A stretch of DNA of 35,464 nucleotides from Nocardia pseudovaccinii NBRC 100343 (GTDB lineage: Bacteria; Actinomycetota; Actinomycetes; Mycobacteriales; Mycobacteriaceae): the NCBI RefSeq assembly GCF_001613225.1, contig NZ_BDBY01000390.1:1-35464 (forward strand), read 5' to 3'. How positions within the stretch are numbered: the first letter of the stretch is position 1; each line of letters opens with the position of its first letter. Below, piece by piece: positions 7,665 through 15,102 of the stretch. The position numbers and the translations under genes were made by a program. The notes beneath the pieces are model-generated. The model had not been told where the DNA came from. It did no database searches and saw only the letters and a list, made by a program, of their open reading frames with translations.

Positions 7665-7838
7665 ATGAGCAGATTTCGTTGTCCCGTCTGCGATTACATC
7701 TACGACGAGCTGAAAGGCGCACCGCACGAAGGGTTTCCGGCGGGCACGGCGTGGGAGAAGATACCCGACGACTGGTGCTGTCCGGACTGCGGTGTGCGCG
7801 AGAAGATCGACTTCGAACCGATGGGGGTTCCCAAATGA
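7665..7838 (+). CDS. rubA: Rubredoxin, AlkG1-like
   Basis: Small one-iron electron carrier of 57 residues. Iron ligands come from CPVC near the N-terminus and CPDC near residue 41. The sequence between them (YIYDELKGAPHEGFPAGTAWEKIPDDWCCPDCG) is a complete rubredoxin core. The start lies 2 bp after the alkB stop and the end overlaps the next rubredoxin by 4 bp (ATGA). In alkane operons two rubredoxin types occur as a pair, and only the AlkG2 type is known to pass electrons to AlkB. The extra Cys before the second CxxC and the residues after it place this copy nearer the AlkG1 type, so its exact role is uncertain. Confidence 0.93.
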   Translation: MSRFRCPVCDYIYDELKGAPHEGFPAGTAWEKIPDDWCCPDCGVREKIDFEPMGVPK

Positions 7839-8017
7839 CGGAATACAAACTGTTTCAATGCATCCAGTGCGGCTTCGAGTACGACGAGGCCAAGGGCTGG
7901 CCGGAGGACGGGATCGAGCCGGGCACCCGTTGGGACGACATTCCGGACGATTGGACCTGCCCGGACTGCGGCGCCGCCAAGGCCGACTTCTACATGGTCG
8001 AGATCGAACGGTCGTGA
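7835..8017 (+). CDS. rubB: Rubredoxin, AlkG2-like (probable electron donor to AlkB)
   Basis: Rubredoxin of 60 residues with ligands CIQC near residue 9 and CPDC near residue 42, followed by GAAKADF as in the electron-transferring AlkG2 type. It overlaps rubA by 4 bp (ATGA 7835-7838), so the pair is translationally coupled. No rubredoxin reductase gene follows; the next gene is a TetR regulator. The reductase must come from elsewhere in the genome, which is also the arrangement known in M. tuberculosis. The short length, spacing and neighbours leave little doubt about the family. Confidence 0.94.
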   Translation: MTEYKLFQCIQCGFEYDEAKGWPEDGIEPGTRWDDIPDDWTCPDCGAAKADFYMVEIERS

Positions 8018-8056
8018 ATTTTGACTGCGGCAACCACCCGTGACAACCTCGCGGGT

Positions 8057-8677
8057 ATGCCGCGCAACGGACCCAGGGTTTCCTATCAGGAGGCGGCGCG
8101 GGAACTCCTGCGCACCTCCGTCCTGGATTCGATGCGCGAGCTGCTCACCGAGCGGGACTGGTCCAAGATCACCCTCGGTGATGTAGCCACCCGCGCCGGT
8201 GTCAGCAGGCAGACCCTCTACAACGAATTCGGTTCGCGCGCCGGGCTGGCGCAGTCCTATGCGCTACGCCTGGCCGACGATCTGGTCGATCATGTCGGCT
8301 CCGCGATCGATGGCAATATCGGCGACGCGCGCGCCGCGTTCGAAGAGGGGCTGCGCGACTTCTTCCAGGCCGCCGCCGCCGACCCGCTGGTCCAGTCGCT
8401 GGTCGCCGGTGAGGTGAAGCTGGATCTGTTGCGGCTCATCACCCTTGATGCCGAGCCGTTGCTCGAACATGCGACCGCTCGGCTGTCCATCGCATTCGAG
8501 CACAGCTGGGTGCAGGCGACGGCCGCCGAATCCGACGTGCTGGCACAAGCTTTGGTGCGTATCGCGCTGAGCTATATCCCGACACCGCCCGCGGCCGGGC
8601 GTAATGCCCCCGCCGAATTGAGTGCCGTCTTCAGTCCGTACGTCGAGGCGATTCTCGCCGCGCGCGAACAGCGCTGA
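8057..8677 (+). CDS. TetR-family regulator of the alkane operon
   Basis: Protein of 206 residues from the ATG at 8057. The helix-turn-helix ITLGDVATRAGVSRQTLYNEFGSRAGL covers about residues 38-64 and is typical of TetR. The remaining all-helical part is the ligand and dimer domain. The frame is open from a TTG at 8021, only 3 bp after rubB, which would add 12 residues; neither start has a strong ribosome site. Its place at the end of the alkB-rubA-rubB operon matches the TetR genes that control alkane hydroxylases in Rhodococcus and Mycobacterium. Likely targets are the palindromes at 6319-6410. The effector, perhaps an alkanoic acid or acyl-CoA, is not visible from sequence. Confidence 0.9.
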   Translation: MPRNGPRVSYQEAARELLRTSVLDSMRELLTERDWSKITLGDVATRAGVSRQTLYNEFGSRAGLAQSYALRLADDLVDHVGSAIDGNIGDARAAFEEGLRDFFQAAAADPLVQSLVAGEVKLDLLRLITLDAEPLLEHATARLSIAFEHSWVQATAAESDVLAQALVRIALSYIPTPPAAGRNAPAELSAVFSPYVEAILAAREQR

Positions 8678-8765
8678 TCCCACCGCTGGGAAATTGACTG
8701 TTTGCGGCGAGTATGCCCTGATCATGGCTACATATGAGGGTTCTTGAAAACCAACCGCCACGCAC

Positions 8766-8853
8766 GTAACGATTGACATCTTTCGGCGCCACGTTGCTGT
8801 GTAACGGTCGTAAGGTCTGTATGTATTGTCAAGCGTCGGAGTTAGGGTACTTA
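8766..8853 (+). promoter_or_regulatory. Promoter region of the second alkB with OmpR-type direct repeats
   Basis: The 191 bp between tetR and the second alkB holds GTAACG at 8766-8771 and 8801-8806, and GTAAGG at 8810-8815. The last two form a 9 bp direct repeat (GTAACGGTC/GTAAGGTCT, 7 of 9 the same), the spacing used by OmpR/PhoB-type regulators. A consensus -35 TTGACA stands at 8773-8778. A second candidate pair is TTGTCA (8826-8831) with TACTTA (8848-8853). The real promoter is undecided. Confidence 0.4.
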
Positions 8854-8868
8854 TTTAGCGGGGCAAAC

Positions 8869-10026
8869 GTGCAAACGGTTGGCAAACCGGCGGGGTCGCC
8901 CGACCCCAAACGCCATCTGTGGGTTTTGGGCCTGATCGCTCCTGCGATCGCGTTGTTGCCATCGCAGCTGGTCTTGCATACCGGTGCCGCGGTCTTCTGG
9001 TGGATCGGGCCGATCATCGTGTTGATCGTCATCCCGGTGCTGGACTGGGTCATCGGCGTGGACGGCAGCAATCCGCGCGACGAGGATTACGAGTTGCTGT
9101 CCAACGATCGGTACTACCGGTGGTGCACCTATCTGTTCCTGCCGGTCCAGTTGGTCGGCCTGGTCATCGCCTCGCTCATGTGGGCGGGGGACGAGCTGGC
9201 CGTGCTCGACAAGCTCGGGCTGGCGGCGACTCTCGGGTTCGTCAGCGGTATCGGCATCAACGCGGCGCATGAACTCGGGCATCGGGTCGAACATCTGGAG
9301 CGCTGGCTGGCCAAGGTTTCGCTCGCGCAGTCCGCATACGGGCACTTCTTCGTCGAGCACAACCGCGGCCATCACGCGCGGGTGGCGACGCCGGAGGATC
9401 CGGCCAGCGCCAGGATGGGCGAATCCCTCTGGGAGTTCTTGCCGCGCAGCATTTCCGGCGGATACCGTTCCGCCATCCGGCTCGAACGCGAGCGCCTCAC
9501 TCGCAAGGGCAAACGCTGGTTCAGCGTGGACAACCAAGTCCTGCAGGCGTGGGCGATGACTGTGGTGCTGTTCGGCACGCTGCTGGCGGTTTTCGGCTGG
9601 CGCTTGCTGCCGTACTTGGCGCTGCAGGCGGTGATCGGCGTCATGCTGCTGGAGACGGTGAATTACATCGAGCACTACGGACTGCTGCGGGCCCGTCGGC
9701 CCAATGGTCTTTACCAGCGCTGCTCTCCGCGCGATAGCTGGAACAGCGACCATCTGGTCACCAACATCTTCCTGTTCCACCTGCAGCGGCACAGCGATCA
9801 CCACGCGAATCCGGGGCGCCGGTACCAGACCCTGCGCAGTTCGATGCAGGCGCCGCAGCTGCCCGCCGGATACCTGTCCATGATCGTGTTCGCGGCCGTC
9901 CCGCCGCTGTGGCGACACATCATGGATCACCGTGTACTGGCCCATTACGGCGGCGACATCACCCTCGCGAATATCCAGCCGCGTAAGCGCCGTCGGATCC
10001 TGATGTCCTATGGCGTGACCGCGTAG
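8869..10026 (+). CDS. Second alkane 1-monooxygenase (AlkB paralogue)
   Basis: Membrane di-iron hydroxylase of 385 residues from the GTG at 8869. It is clearly related to the first AlkB, and every histidine box is kept: HELGH (134-138), EHNRGHH (163-169), NYIEHYG (265-271) and LQRHSDHHA (305-313). The frame is open back to a TTG at 8773, but 8821-8868 uses AT-rich codons foreign to this genome and looks like promoter DNA. GTG 8869 has AGCGGGG just upstream and fits the family's N-terminus. ATG 8821 is the main alternative. The gene has no rubredoxin of its own and probably shares those of the first operon. Two AlkBs often differ in preferred chain length. Confidence 0.95.
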   Translation: MQTVGKPAGSPDPKRHLWVLGLIAPAIALLPSQLVLHTGAAVFWWIGPIIVLIVIPVLDWVIGVDGSNPRDEDYELLSNDRYYRWCTYLFLPVQLVGLVIASLMWAGDELAVLDKLGLAATLGFVSGIGINAAHELGHRVEHLERWLAKVSLAQSAYGHFFVEHNRGHHARVATPEDPASARMGESLWEFLPRSISGGYRSAIRLERERLTRKGKRWFSVDNQVLQAWAMTVVLFGTLLAVFGWRLLPYLALQAVIGVMLLETVNYIEHYGLLRARRPNGLYQRCSPRDSWNSDHLVTNIFLFHLQRHSDHHANPGRRYQTLRSSMQAPQLPAGYLSMIVFAAVPPLWRHIMDHRVLAHYGGDITLANIQPRKRRRILMSYGVTA

Positions 10027-10095
10027 TCCGGCGGGTGTACTGAGCGGTTAGCCTTGACCCGGTACTGACGAACCAGGAGAGGCTGATAGAGGCAG

Positions 10096-11580
10096 ATGAC
10101 GACCTCAGAACTTCCCGCACGCACGTCCCTGACCGCCGATGTCCGCAACGGCATCGATTACAAGGTGGCGGACCTGTCGCTGGCCGAATTCGGTCGCAAG
10201 GAGATCCGCCTCGCCGAGCACGAGATGCCCGGTCTGATGGCGCTGCGCCGCGAGTACGCGGAGGTGCTGCCGCTGCGGGGTGCGCGCATCTCGGGTTCGC
10301 TGCACATGACCATCCAGACCGCCGTGCTGATCGAGACGCTGACCGCGCTGGGCGCCGAGGTCCGCTGGGCCTCCTGCAACATCTTCTCCACCCAGGACCA
10401 TGCCGCCGCCGCGGTCGTCGTCGGACCGCACGGCACCGTGGACGAGCCCAAGGGCACCGCGGTCTTCGCCTGGAAGGGCGAGACCCTGGAGGAGTATTGG
10501 TGGGCCGCCGAGCAGATGCTGACCTGGCCGGGCGAGCCGGCCAATATGATCCTCGACGACGGCGGTGACGCCACCATGCTCGTGCTGCGCGGCGCGCAGT
10601 TCGAGAAGGCGGGCCTGGTGCCGCCGGAGGACGAGGACCACTCGACCGAGTACAAGGTCTTCCTGAACCTGCTGCGCGAGCGCTTCGAAACCGATAAGAC
10701 CAAGTGGGGCAAGATCGCCGAATCGGTGCAGGGCGTCACCGAGGAGACCACCACCGGCGTGCTGCGGCTCTACCAGTTCGCGGCTGCGGGTGAGTTGGTG
10801 TTCCCGGCGATCAACGTCAACGACTCGGTCACCAAGTCCAAGTTCGACAACAAGTACGGCACCCGCCACTCGCTCATCGACGGAATCAACCGGGGCACCG
10901 ACGTTTTGATCGGTGGCAAGAAGGTGCTGATCTGCGGCTACGGCGACGTCGGCAAGGGCTGCGCGGAATCGCTTGCGGGACAGGGCGCCCGGGTGCAGGT
11001 CACCGAGATCGATCCGATCAACGCGCTGCAGGCGCTGATGGACGGCTACGACGTCGTGACCGTCGAGCAGGCGATCGGCCAGGCCGATATCGTCATCACC
11101 TCGACCGGCAACAAGGACATCATCACCCTCGACCATATGAAGGCGATGAAGGACCAGGCCATCCTCGGCAATATCGGTCACTTCGACAACGAGATCGATA
11201 TGGCGGCGCTGGAGCGTTCCGGTGCAACGAAATTGAATATCAAGCCGCAGGTCGACCTGTGGACGTTCAAGGAGTCGGGCAAGTCCATCATCGTGCTGTC
11301 CGAGGGCCGGCTGCTGAATCTCGGCAATGCGACCGGACATCCGTCGTTCGTGATGTCGAACAGCTTCTCCAATCAGGTGATCGCGCAGATCGAACTGTGG
11401 ACCAAGCCGGAAGAGTATGACAACGAGGTCTACCGCCTGCCCAAGCATCTGGATGAGAAGGTCGCGCGCATCCACGTCGAGGCGCTCGGCGGCACGCTGA
11501 CCAAGCTCACCAAGGATCAGGCCGAGTACATCGGCGTCGATGTCGAGGGCCCGTACAAGCCCGAGCACTACCGCTACTGA
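10096..11580 (+). CDS. sahH: S-adenosylhomocysteine hydrolase
   Basis: Cytoplasmic NAD-dependent enzyme that splits S-adenosylhomocysteine into adenosine and homocysteine. It removes the inhibitor left by methyltransferases and feeds methionine resynthesis. At 494 residues it has the roughly 40-residue insertion seen in mycobacterial SahH (around KVFLNLLRERFETDKTKW). The NAD loop GYGDVGKG is at 281-288, and NVNDSVTKSKFDN with RHSLIDGINR lines the active site. The C-terminus KPEHYRY supplies the Lys and Tyr that reach the partner subunit's cofactor. The ATG at 10096 follows a purine-rich GAGGCAG. Only 69 bp separate it from the second alkB, and a perfect hairpin follows the gene. Confidence 0.98.
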   Translation: MTTSELPARTSLTADVRNGIDYKVADLSLAEFGRKEIRLAEHEMPGLMALRREYAEVLPLRGARISGSLHMTIQTAVLIETLTALGAEVRWASCNIFSTQDHAAAAVVVGPHGTVDEPKGTAVFAWKGETLEEYWWAAEQMLTWPGEPANMILDDGGDATMLVLRGAQFEKAGLVPPEDEDHSTEYKVFLNLLRERFETDKTKWGKIAESVQGVTEETTTGVLRLYQFAAAGELVFPAINVNDSVTKSKFDNKYGTRHSLIDGINRGTDVLIGGKKVLICGYGDVGKGCAESLAGQGARVQVTEIDPINALQALMDGYDVVTVEQAIGQADIVITSTGNKDIITLDHMKAMKDQAILGNIGHFDNEIDMAALERSGATKLNIKPQVDLWTFKESGKSIIVLSEGRLLNLGNATGHPSFVMSNSFSNQVIAQIELWTKPEEYDNEVYRLPKHLDEKVARIHVEALGGTLTKLTKDQAEYIGVDVEGPYKPEHYRY

Positions 11581-11608
11581 GCCGCCGCAGGTAGCGCCGA
11601 AAAGACCT

Positions 11609-11642
11609 GCGCCCCGCCGACCGAGCCCGGTCGGCGGGGCGC
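11609..11642 (+). terminator. Strong GC hairpin after sahH
   Basis: Perfect 15 bp stem (11609-11623 with 11628-11642) and a 4-base loop AGCC, starting 28 bp after the sahH stop. No U-tract follows, as is common for actinobacterial terminators. It separates sahH from tmk, whose start is 40 bp further on. Confidence 0.8.
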
Positions 11643-11681
11643 TGTCGTTCGGTGCCGTGGTCTGGCGGTAGCCTGCTCGCC

Positions 11682-12329
11682 ATGGGCGTGTTGATTGCGG
11701 TCGAGGGCCTCGACGGCGCTGGGAAGCGGACGCTGATCGACAGTGTCCTCGCCAACCTCCGCGCGCGGGGCCTGCGCGCGGAAACACTCGCGTTTCCGCG
11801 CTATGACCGGTCCGTCCACGCCGATCTCGCGGCCGAGGCATTGCGTGGCGCCCATGGCGATCTCGCCGATTCGGTGCACGGCATGGCGCTGATGTTCGCA
11901 CTCGATCGGGCGGCGGCGCGCGACGACCTGTCGAAGCTGTTGGCCGACAACGACATCGTGGTCCTGGACCGTTACGTGGCCTCCAACGCCGCGTATTCGG
12001 CTGCGCGCCTGCATCAGTCGGCCGACGGCGAAATCGTCCGCTGGGTGGGCGAATTGGAGTTCGGCCGGTTCGAGTTGCCGGTGCCGACGCTGCAGTTGTT
12101 GCTGGACGTGCCGACCGAGGTCGCGGCCGAGCGTGCCCGGCTGCGTGGCGAACTCGACGACAGTCGCGCACTCGATGCCTACGAGCGCGACGGCGGACTA
12201 CAGCGGCGCACCGGCGAGGTGTACCGTGAGCTGGCCGAACGGGACTGGTACGGGCCGTGGTCGAGATACCGATCCGATGACGATCCGGCGACGCTGACTA
12301 CTCGTTTGGTCGAAATTGTTGCTGGATAA
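11682..12329 (+). CDS. tmk: Thymidylate kinase
   Basis: Phosphorylates dTMP to dTDP with ATP for DNA synthesis. It has 215 residues, the usual size. The P-loop EGLDGAGKRT (8-17), the FPRY segment at 38-41 and DRY at 96-98, followed by VASNAAYSAARL, all match M. tuberculosis Tmk. As in that enzyme, the P-loop has Arg after the Lys (GKRT). The ATG at 11682 gives the conserved N-terminus MGVLIAVEG; the open frame continues upstream to 11652 but adds nothing conserved. It lies between the sahH terminator and mtrA, the standard order in this group. Confidence 0.95.
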   Translation: MGVLIAVEGLDGAGKRTLIDSVLANLRARGLRAETLAFPRYDRSVHADLAAEALRGAHGDLADSVHGMALMFALDRAAARDDLSKLLADNDIVVLDRYVASNAAYSAARLHQSADGEIVRWVGELEFGRFELPVPTLQLLLDVPTEVAAERARLRGELDDSRALDAYERDGGLQRRTGEVYRELAERDWYGPWSRYRSDDDPATLTTRLVEIVAG

Positions 12330-12407
12330 GGTTGGATGTGCGGCGGGATTGCACCAGTGTTGGCGTGGCGGCCCGTTCCGAGCGCGAGAGATGACAACAT
12401 AGTACTT

Positions 12408-13085
12408 ATGAAGCCGAAGATTCTGGTCGTCGACGACGATATGGCACTCGCTGAGATGCTGACGATCGTCTTGCGCGGGGAAGGGTTCGACCCGCATGTG
12501 GTCGGCGACGGCACGCAGGCGCTGGCGGCGGTTCGGGAGATTCGTCCCGATCTGGTGCTGCTCGACCTGATGCTGCCGGGCATGAACGGTATCGACGTGT
12601 GCCGGGTGCTGCGGGCCGACTCCGGAGTTCCGATCGTGATGCTCACGGCGAAGACCGATACGGTCGATGTCGTGCTCGGTCTGGAGTCCGGTGCCGACGA
12701 TTACATCGTCAAACCCTTCAAGCCGAAGGAACTCGTCGCCCGCGTGCGCGCGCGCCTGCGGCGCACCGAGGAGGAGCCCGCCGAGCTGCTCTCCATCGCC
12801 GATATCGTCATCGATGTGCCCGCGCACAAGGTGACCCGCGGCGGTGCGCAGATCTCGCTGACACCGCTGGAGTTCGATCTGCTCGTCGCGCTGGCCCGCA
12901 AACCGCGTCAGGTCTTCACCCGTGAGGTCCTGCTCGAGCAGGTCTGGGGCTACCGGCACGCGGCCGACACCCGCCTGGTGAACGTGCACGTGCAGCGGTT
13001 GCGGGCGAAGGTCGAGAAGGATCCCGAGAATCCGGAGATCGTGCTGACCGTCCGCGGTGTGGGCTACAAGGCCGGACCACCGTGA
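12408..13085 (+). CDS. mtrA: Response regulator MtrA (OmpR family)
   Basis: DNA-binding response regulator of 225 residues, partner of MtrB. It controls replication-linked and cell-wall genes in mycolic-acid bacteria. The receiver domain has acidic residues D9-D11, phospho-acceptor D53, switch Thr80 and Lys102. The winged-helix domain begins near residue 130 and contains SLTPLEFDLLVALARKPRQVFTREVLLEQVWGY and the recognition part NVHVQRLRAKVEKDPENPEIVLTVRGVGYK. The ATG at 12408 is chosen because MKPKILVVDDD is the family N-terminus; the frame is open back to 12336 without conserved residues. The ribosome site is weak. The stop lies inside the left end of junction repeat copy C, which fills the whole gap to mtrB. 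Confidence 0.97.
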   Translation: MKPKILVVDDDMALAEMLTIVLRGEGFDPHVVGDGTQALAAVREIRPDLVLLDLMLPGMNGIDVCRVLRADSGVPIVMLTAKTDTVDVVLGLESGADDYIVKPFKPKELVARVRARLRRTEEEPAELLSIADIVIDVPAHKVTRGGAQISLTPLEFDLLVALARKPRQVFTREVLLEQVWGYRHAADTRLVNVHVQRLRAKVEKDPENPEIVLTVRGVGYKAGPP

Positions 13086-13162
13086 GCAAGCGCGGCGAGC
13101 GAACCGAAGACACAGCGTTCGCGAGAACGGCGCAGCCGAGCGCCAGCGAGGCGAAGCCGTGA
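13082..13162 (+). repeat. Junction repeat, copy C (mtrA/mtrB)
   Basis: 81 bp element with GTGA at each end. The left GTGA holds the mtrA stop and the right GTGA gives the mtrB GTG start. The left block GAGCAAGCGCGGCGAGCGAA and right block CCGAGCGCCAGCGAGGCGAA match copies A (4179) and B (5617). Copies A and C share most of the left 30 bp and the right 25 bp; the middle differs. Confidence 0.82.
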
Positions 13163-15102
13163 TCGGTGGCGACGCGGATCGTTCGACCGCCTCGCCCGGT
13201 GTGGTGCAGCGCCTCGAACGGTCCCTCGCGCCGGTGGTCGCCTGGCTCAAGGAAGTCGGCAGCGCACTCGGCCATGTTTGGCGGCGTTCGCTGCAGTTGC
13301 GCGTCATCGTGTCCACACTCACCCTGTCGCTGATCGTCATCACGATCCTCGGCGTGGTGCTGACCAGTCAGATCACCGATCGGCTGATCGACGCGAAGAT
13401 CAACGGTGCGGTCGAGGAGATGGATCGCGCCCGCAATACGGTGGAGAGCCAGCTCGCCGGTGTGCACGATATCGGCACCCAGCAGCAGCGGCTCATCGAT
13501 GCCCGCAACGCGCTGTCCAACCGCGGCGGGACCGGCCAATCCACCGGTGTCGCAGGCAGTTTCGATTCCGCGCTGAGCATCGTCGGCGGCACCCCGCAGC
13601 AGCAGATCTCGACCGGGCCGATCCAGGAGGTGCCCGAGGAACTGCGCCGCTTCGTCGCGCGCAACCAGGTCAGCTACCAGTTCGCCTCGGTCGCGGATCC
13701 GGATGGCTACCACGGCCGGGCGCTGATCATCGGCAGCCCGAGCGCGGAGATTCCGACGCTGCAGATCTACCTGATCTTCCCGCTGGCCAATGAGGAGCGC
13801 AGCCTGTCGTTGATGCGCGGCACCATGTTGATCGGTGGCGTCGTGCTGCTGGTGCTGTTGGCCGCGATCACCGCACTGGTCACCCGGCAGGTGGTGTTGC
13901 CGATCCGCTCGGCCGCGCGGATCGCGGGCCGGTTCGCCGACGGCAGGCTCAAGGAACGCATGCTGGTGCGCGGCGAGGACGATATGGCGCGGCTGGCGCA
14001 GGCCTTCAACGAGATGGCCGAGAGTCTGTCCAACCAGATCAACGAGTTGGCGGAATTCGGAAATCTGCAGCGTCGCTTCACCTCCGATGTCAGCCACGAG
14101 CTGCGTACCCCGCTGACCACCGTCCGCATGGCGGCCGACCTGATCCACGGCAGCAGCGACGATCTCGATCCGGCGCTGGCCCGCAGTTCCGAATTGCTGG
14201 TCACCGAACTCGACCGCTTCGAGGGTCTGCTCAACGATCTGCTCGAGATCAGCCGTCACGACGCCGGTGTTGCCGAACTGCAGGTCGAATCGCTCGACGT
14301 ACGGATGTGCGCGCGGGCGGCGATCTCCACGGTGCGGCATCTGGCCAAGGAATCCGGTGTCGAGGTGGTCATCGATATGCCGGAGGAGCCGCTGGTCGCC
14401 GAGGTCGATCCGCGACGGGTGGAGCGGGTGCTGCGCAATCTGCTGGCCAATGCGATCGACCACAGCGAGGGCAAGCCGGTGCTGATCCGGATGCGCGGCG
14501 ATCTGGAGGCCAACGCGGTCGCGGTGATCGTGCGCGATCAGGGTGTCGGCCTGCGGCCCGGCGAGGAGAAATTGGTCTTCAACCGGTTCTGGCGTTCGGA
14601 CCCGTCCCGGATGCGGCGTTCCGGCGGCACCGGACTCGGTCTGTCGATCAGCGTCGAGGACGCCAATCTGCACGAGGGCAAGCTCGAGGCATGGGGCGAG
14701 ATCGGTATCGGCGCGAGCTTCCGGCTCACCCTGCCGCTGGTGCGCGGCAAGAAGATGGGCGCGAGCCCGCTGCCGCTGGAACCGGTGCTGCGCAAGTCAT
14801 TGCCCGCGCCGCGGGTAGATCCGGAACCGGTCGAGGATCCGGCCGCCGACGAGTCGGAAGCCACAGCCACGGTCACCGAGCTGCCGGTGATCCGCGTCGA
14901 GACCAACGGTGGCGAAGCGCTCCCGGGTGGAACTGCCGCGGAAGCGACGGACACCGATGCGGCGGAGGCGGACGACTCGAACGGTGTCGGTTCGACCGGA
15001 CTCACCAACGGCACGGGACCGGAGGCCGAGCAAACCGAATCCACCGAACCGAAGCAGGCCGGGCACAGCGTGCCGGGTGACGGCGGGGACGTACAGTCAT
15101 GA
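13159..15102 (+). CDS. mtrB: Sensor histidine kinase MtrB
   Basis: Membrane sensor kinase of the MtrAB system, 647 residues from the GTG at 13159. A transmembrane helix lies at about 49-69, an extracellular domain at 70-220, and a second helix at 222-243. HAMP follows at 244-296, and the phosphorylated His is H313 in SDVSHELRTPLT. The ATPase domain spans about 415-530, with the N box around RNLLANAIDHS and G boxes DQGVGL and GGTGLGLS. A 110-residue acidic, Pro/Thr-rich tail follows the kinase and is probably disordered. The end overlaps lpqB by 4 bp. The start depends on the junction repeat; the frame extends to 13057, but that stretch overlaps mtrA. Confidence 0.96.
   Translation: MIGGDADRSTASPGVVQRLERSLAPVVAWLKEVGSALGHVWRRSLQLRVIVSTLTLSLIVITILGVVLTSQITDRLIDAKINGAVEEMDRARNTVESQLAGVHDIGTQQQRLIDARNALSNRGGTGQSTGVAGSFDSALSIVGGTPQQQISTGPIQEVPEELRRFVARNQVSYQFASVADPDGYHGRALIIGSPSAEIPTLQIYLIFPLANEERSLSLMRGTMLIGGVVLLVLLAAITALVTRQVVLPIRSAARIAGRFADGRLKERMLVRGEDDMARLAQAFNEMAESLSNQINELAEFGNLQRRFTSDVSHELRTPLTTVRMAADLIHGSSDDLDPALARSSELLVTELDRFEGLLNDLLEISRHDAGVAELQVESLDVRMCARAAISTVRHLAKESGVEVVIDMPEEPLVAEVDPRRVERVLRNLLANAIDHSEGKPVLIRMRGDLEANAVAVIVRDQGVGLRPGEEKLVFNRFWRSDPSRMRRSGGTGLGLSISVEDANLHEGKLEAWGEIGIGASFRLTLPLVRGKKMGASPLPLEPVLRKSLPAPRVDPEPVEDPAADESEATATVTELPVIRVETNGGEALPGGTAAEATDTDAAEADDSNGVGSTGLTNGTGPEAEQTESTEPKQAGHSVPGDGGDVQS

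Noticed and set aside
8773..8868. Extended N-terminus of the second AlkB from TTG 8773
   Set aside because: Codon use in 8821-8868 is AT-rich and unlike the genome, and the stretch contains promoter-like boxes.
10027..10095. A riboswitch before sahH
   Set aside because: Only 69 bp are available and I see no pairing like the known S-adenosylhomocysteine aptamer.
10105..12171. A 688-residue minus-strand open frame
   Set aside because: It is antisense to sahH and tmk, crosses the sahH terminator, and its composition is that of a shadow frame.
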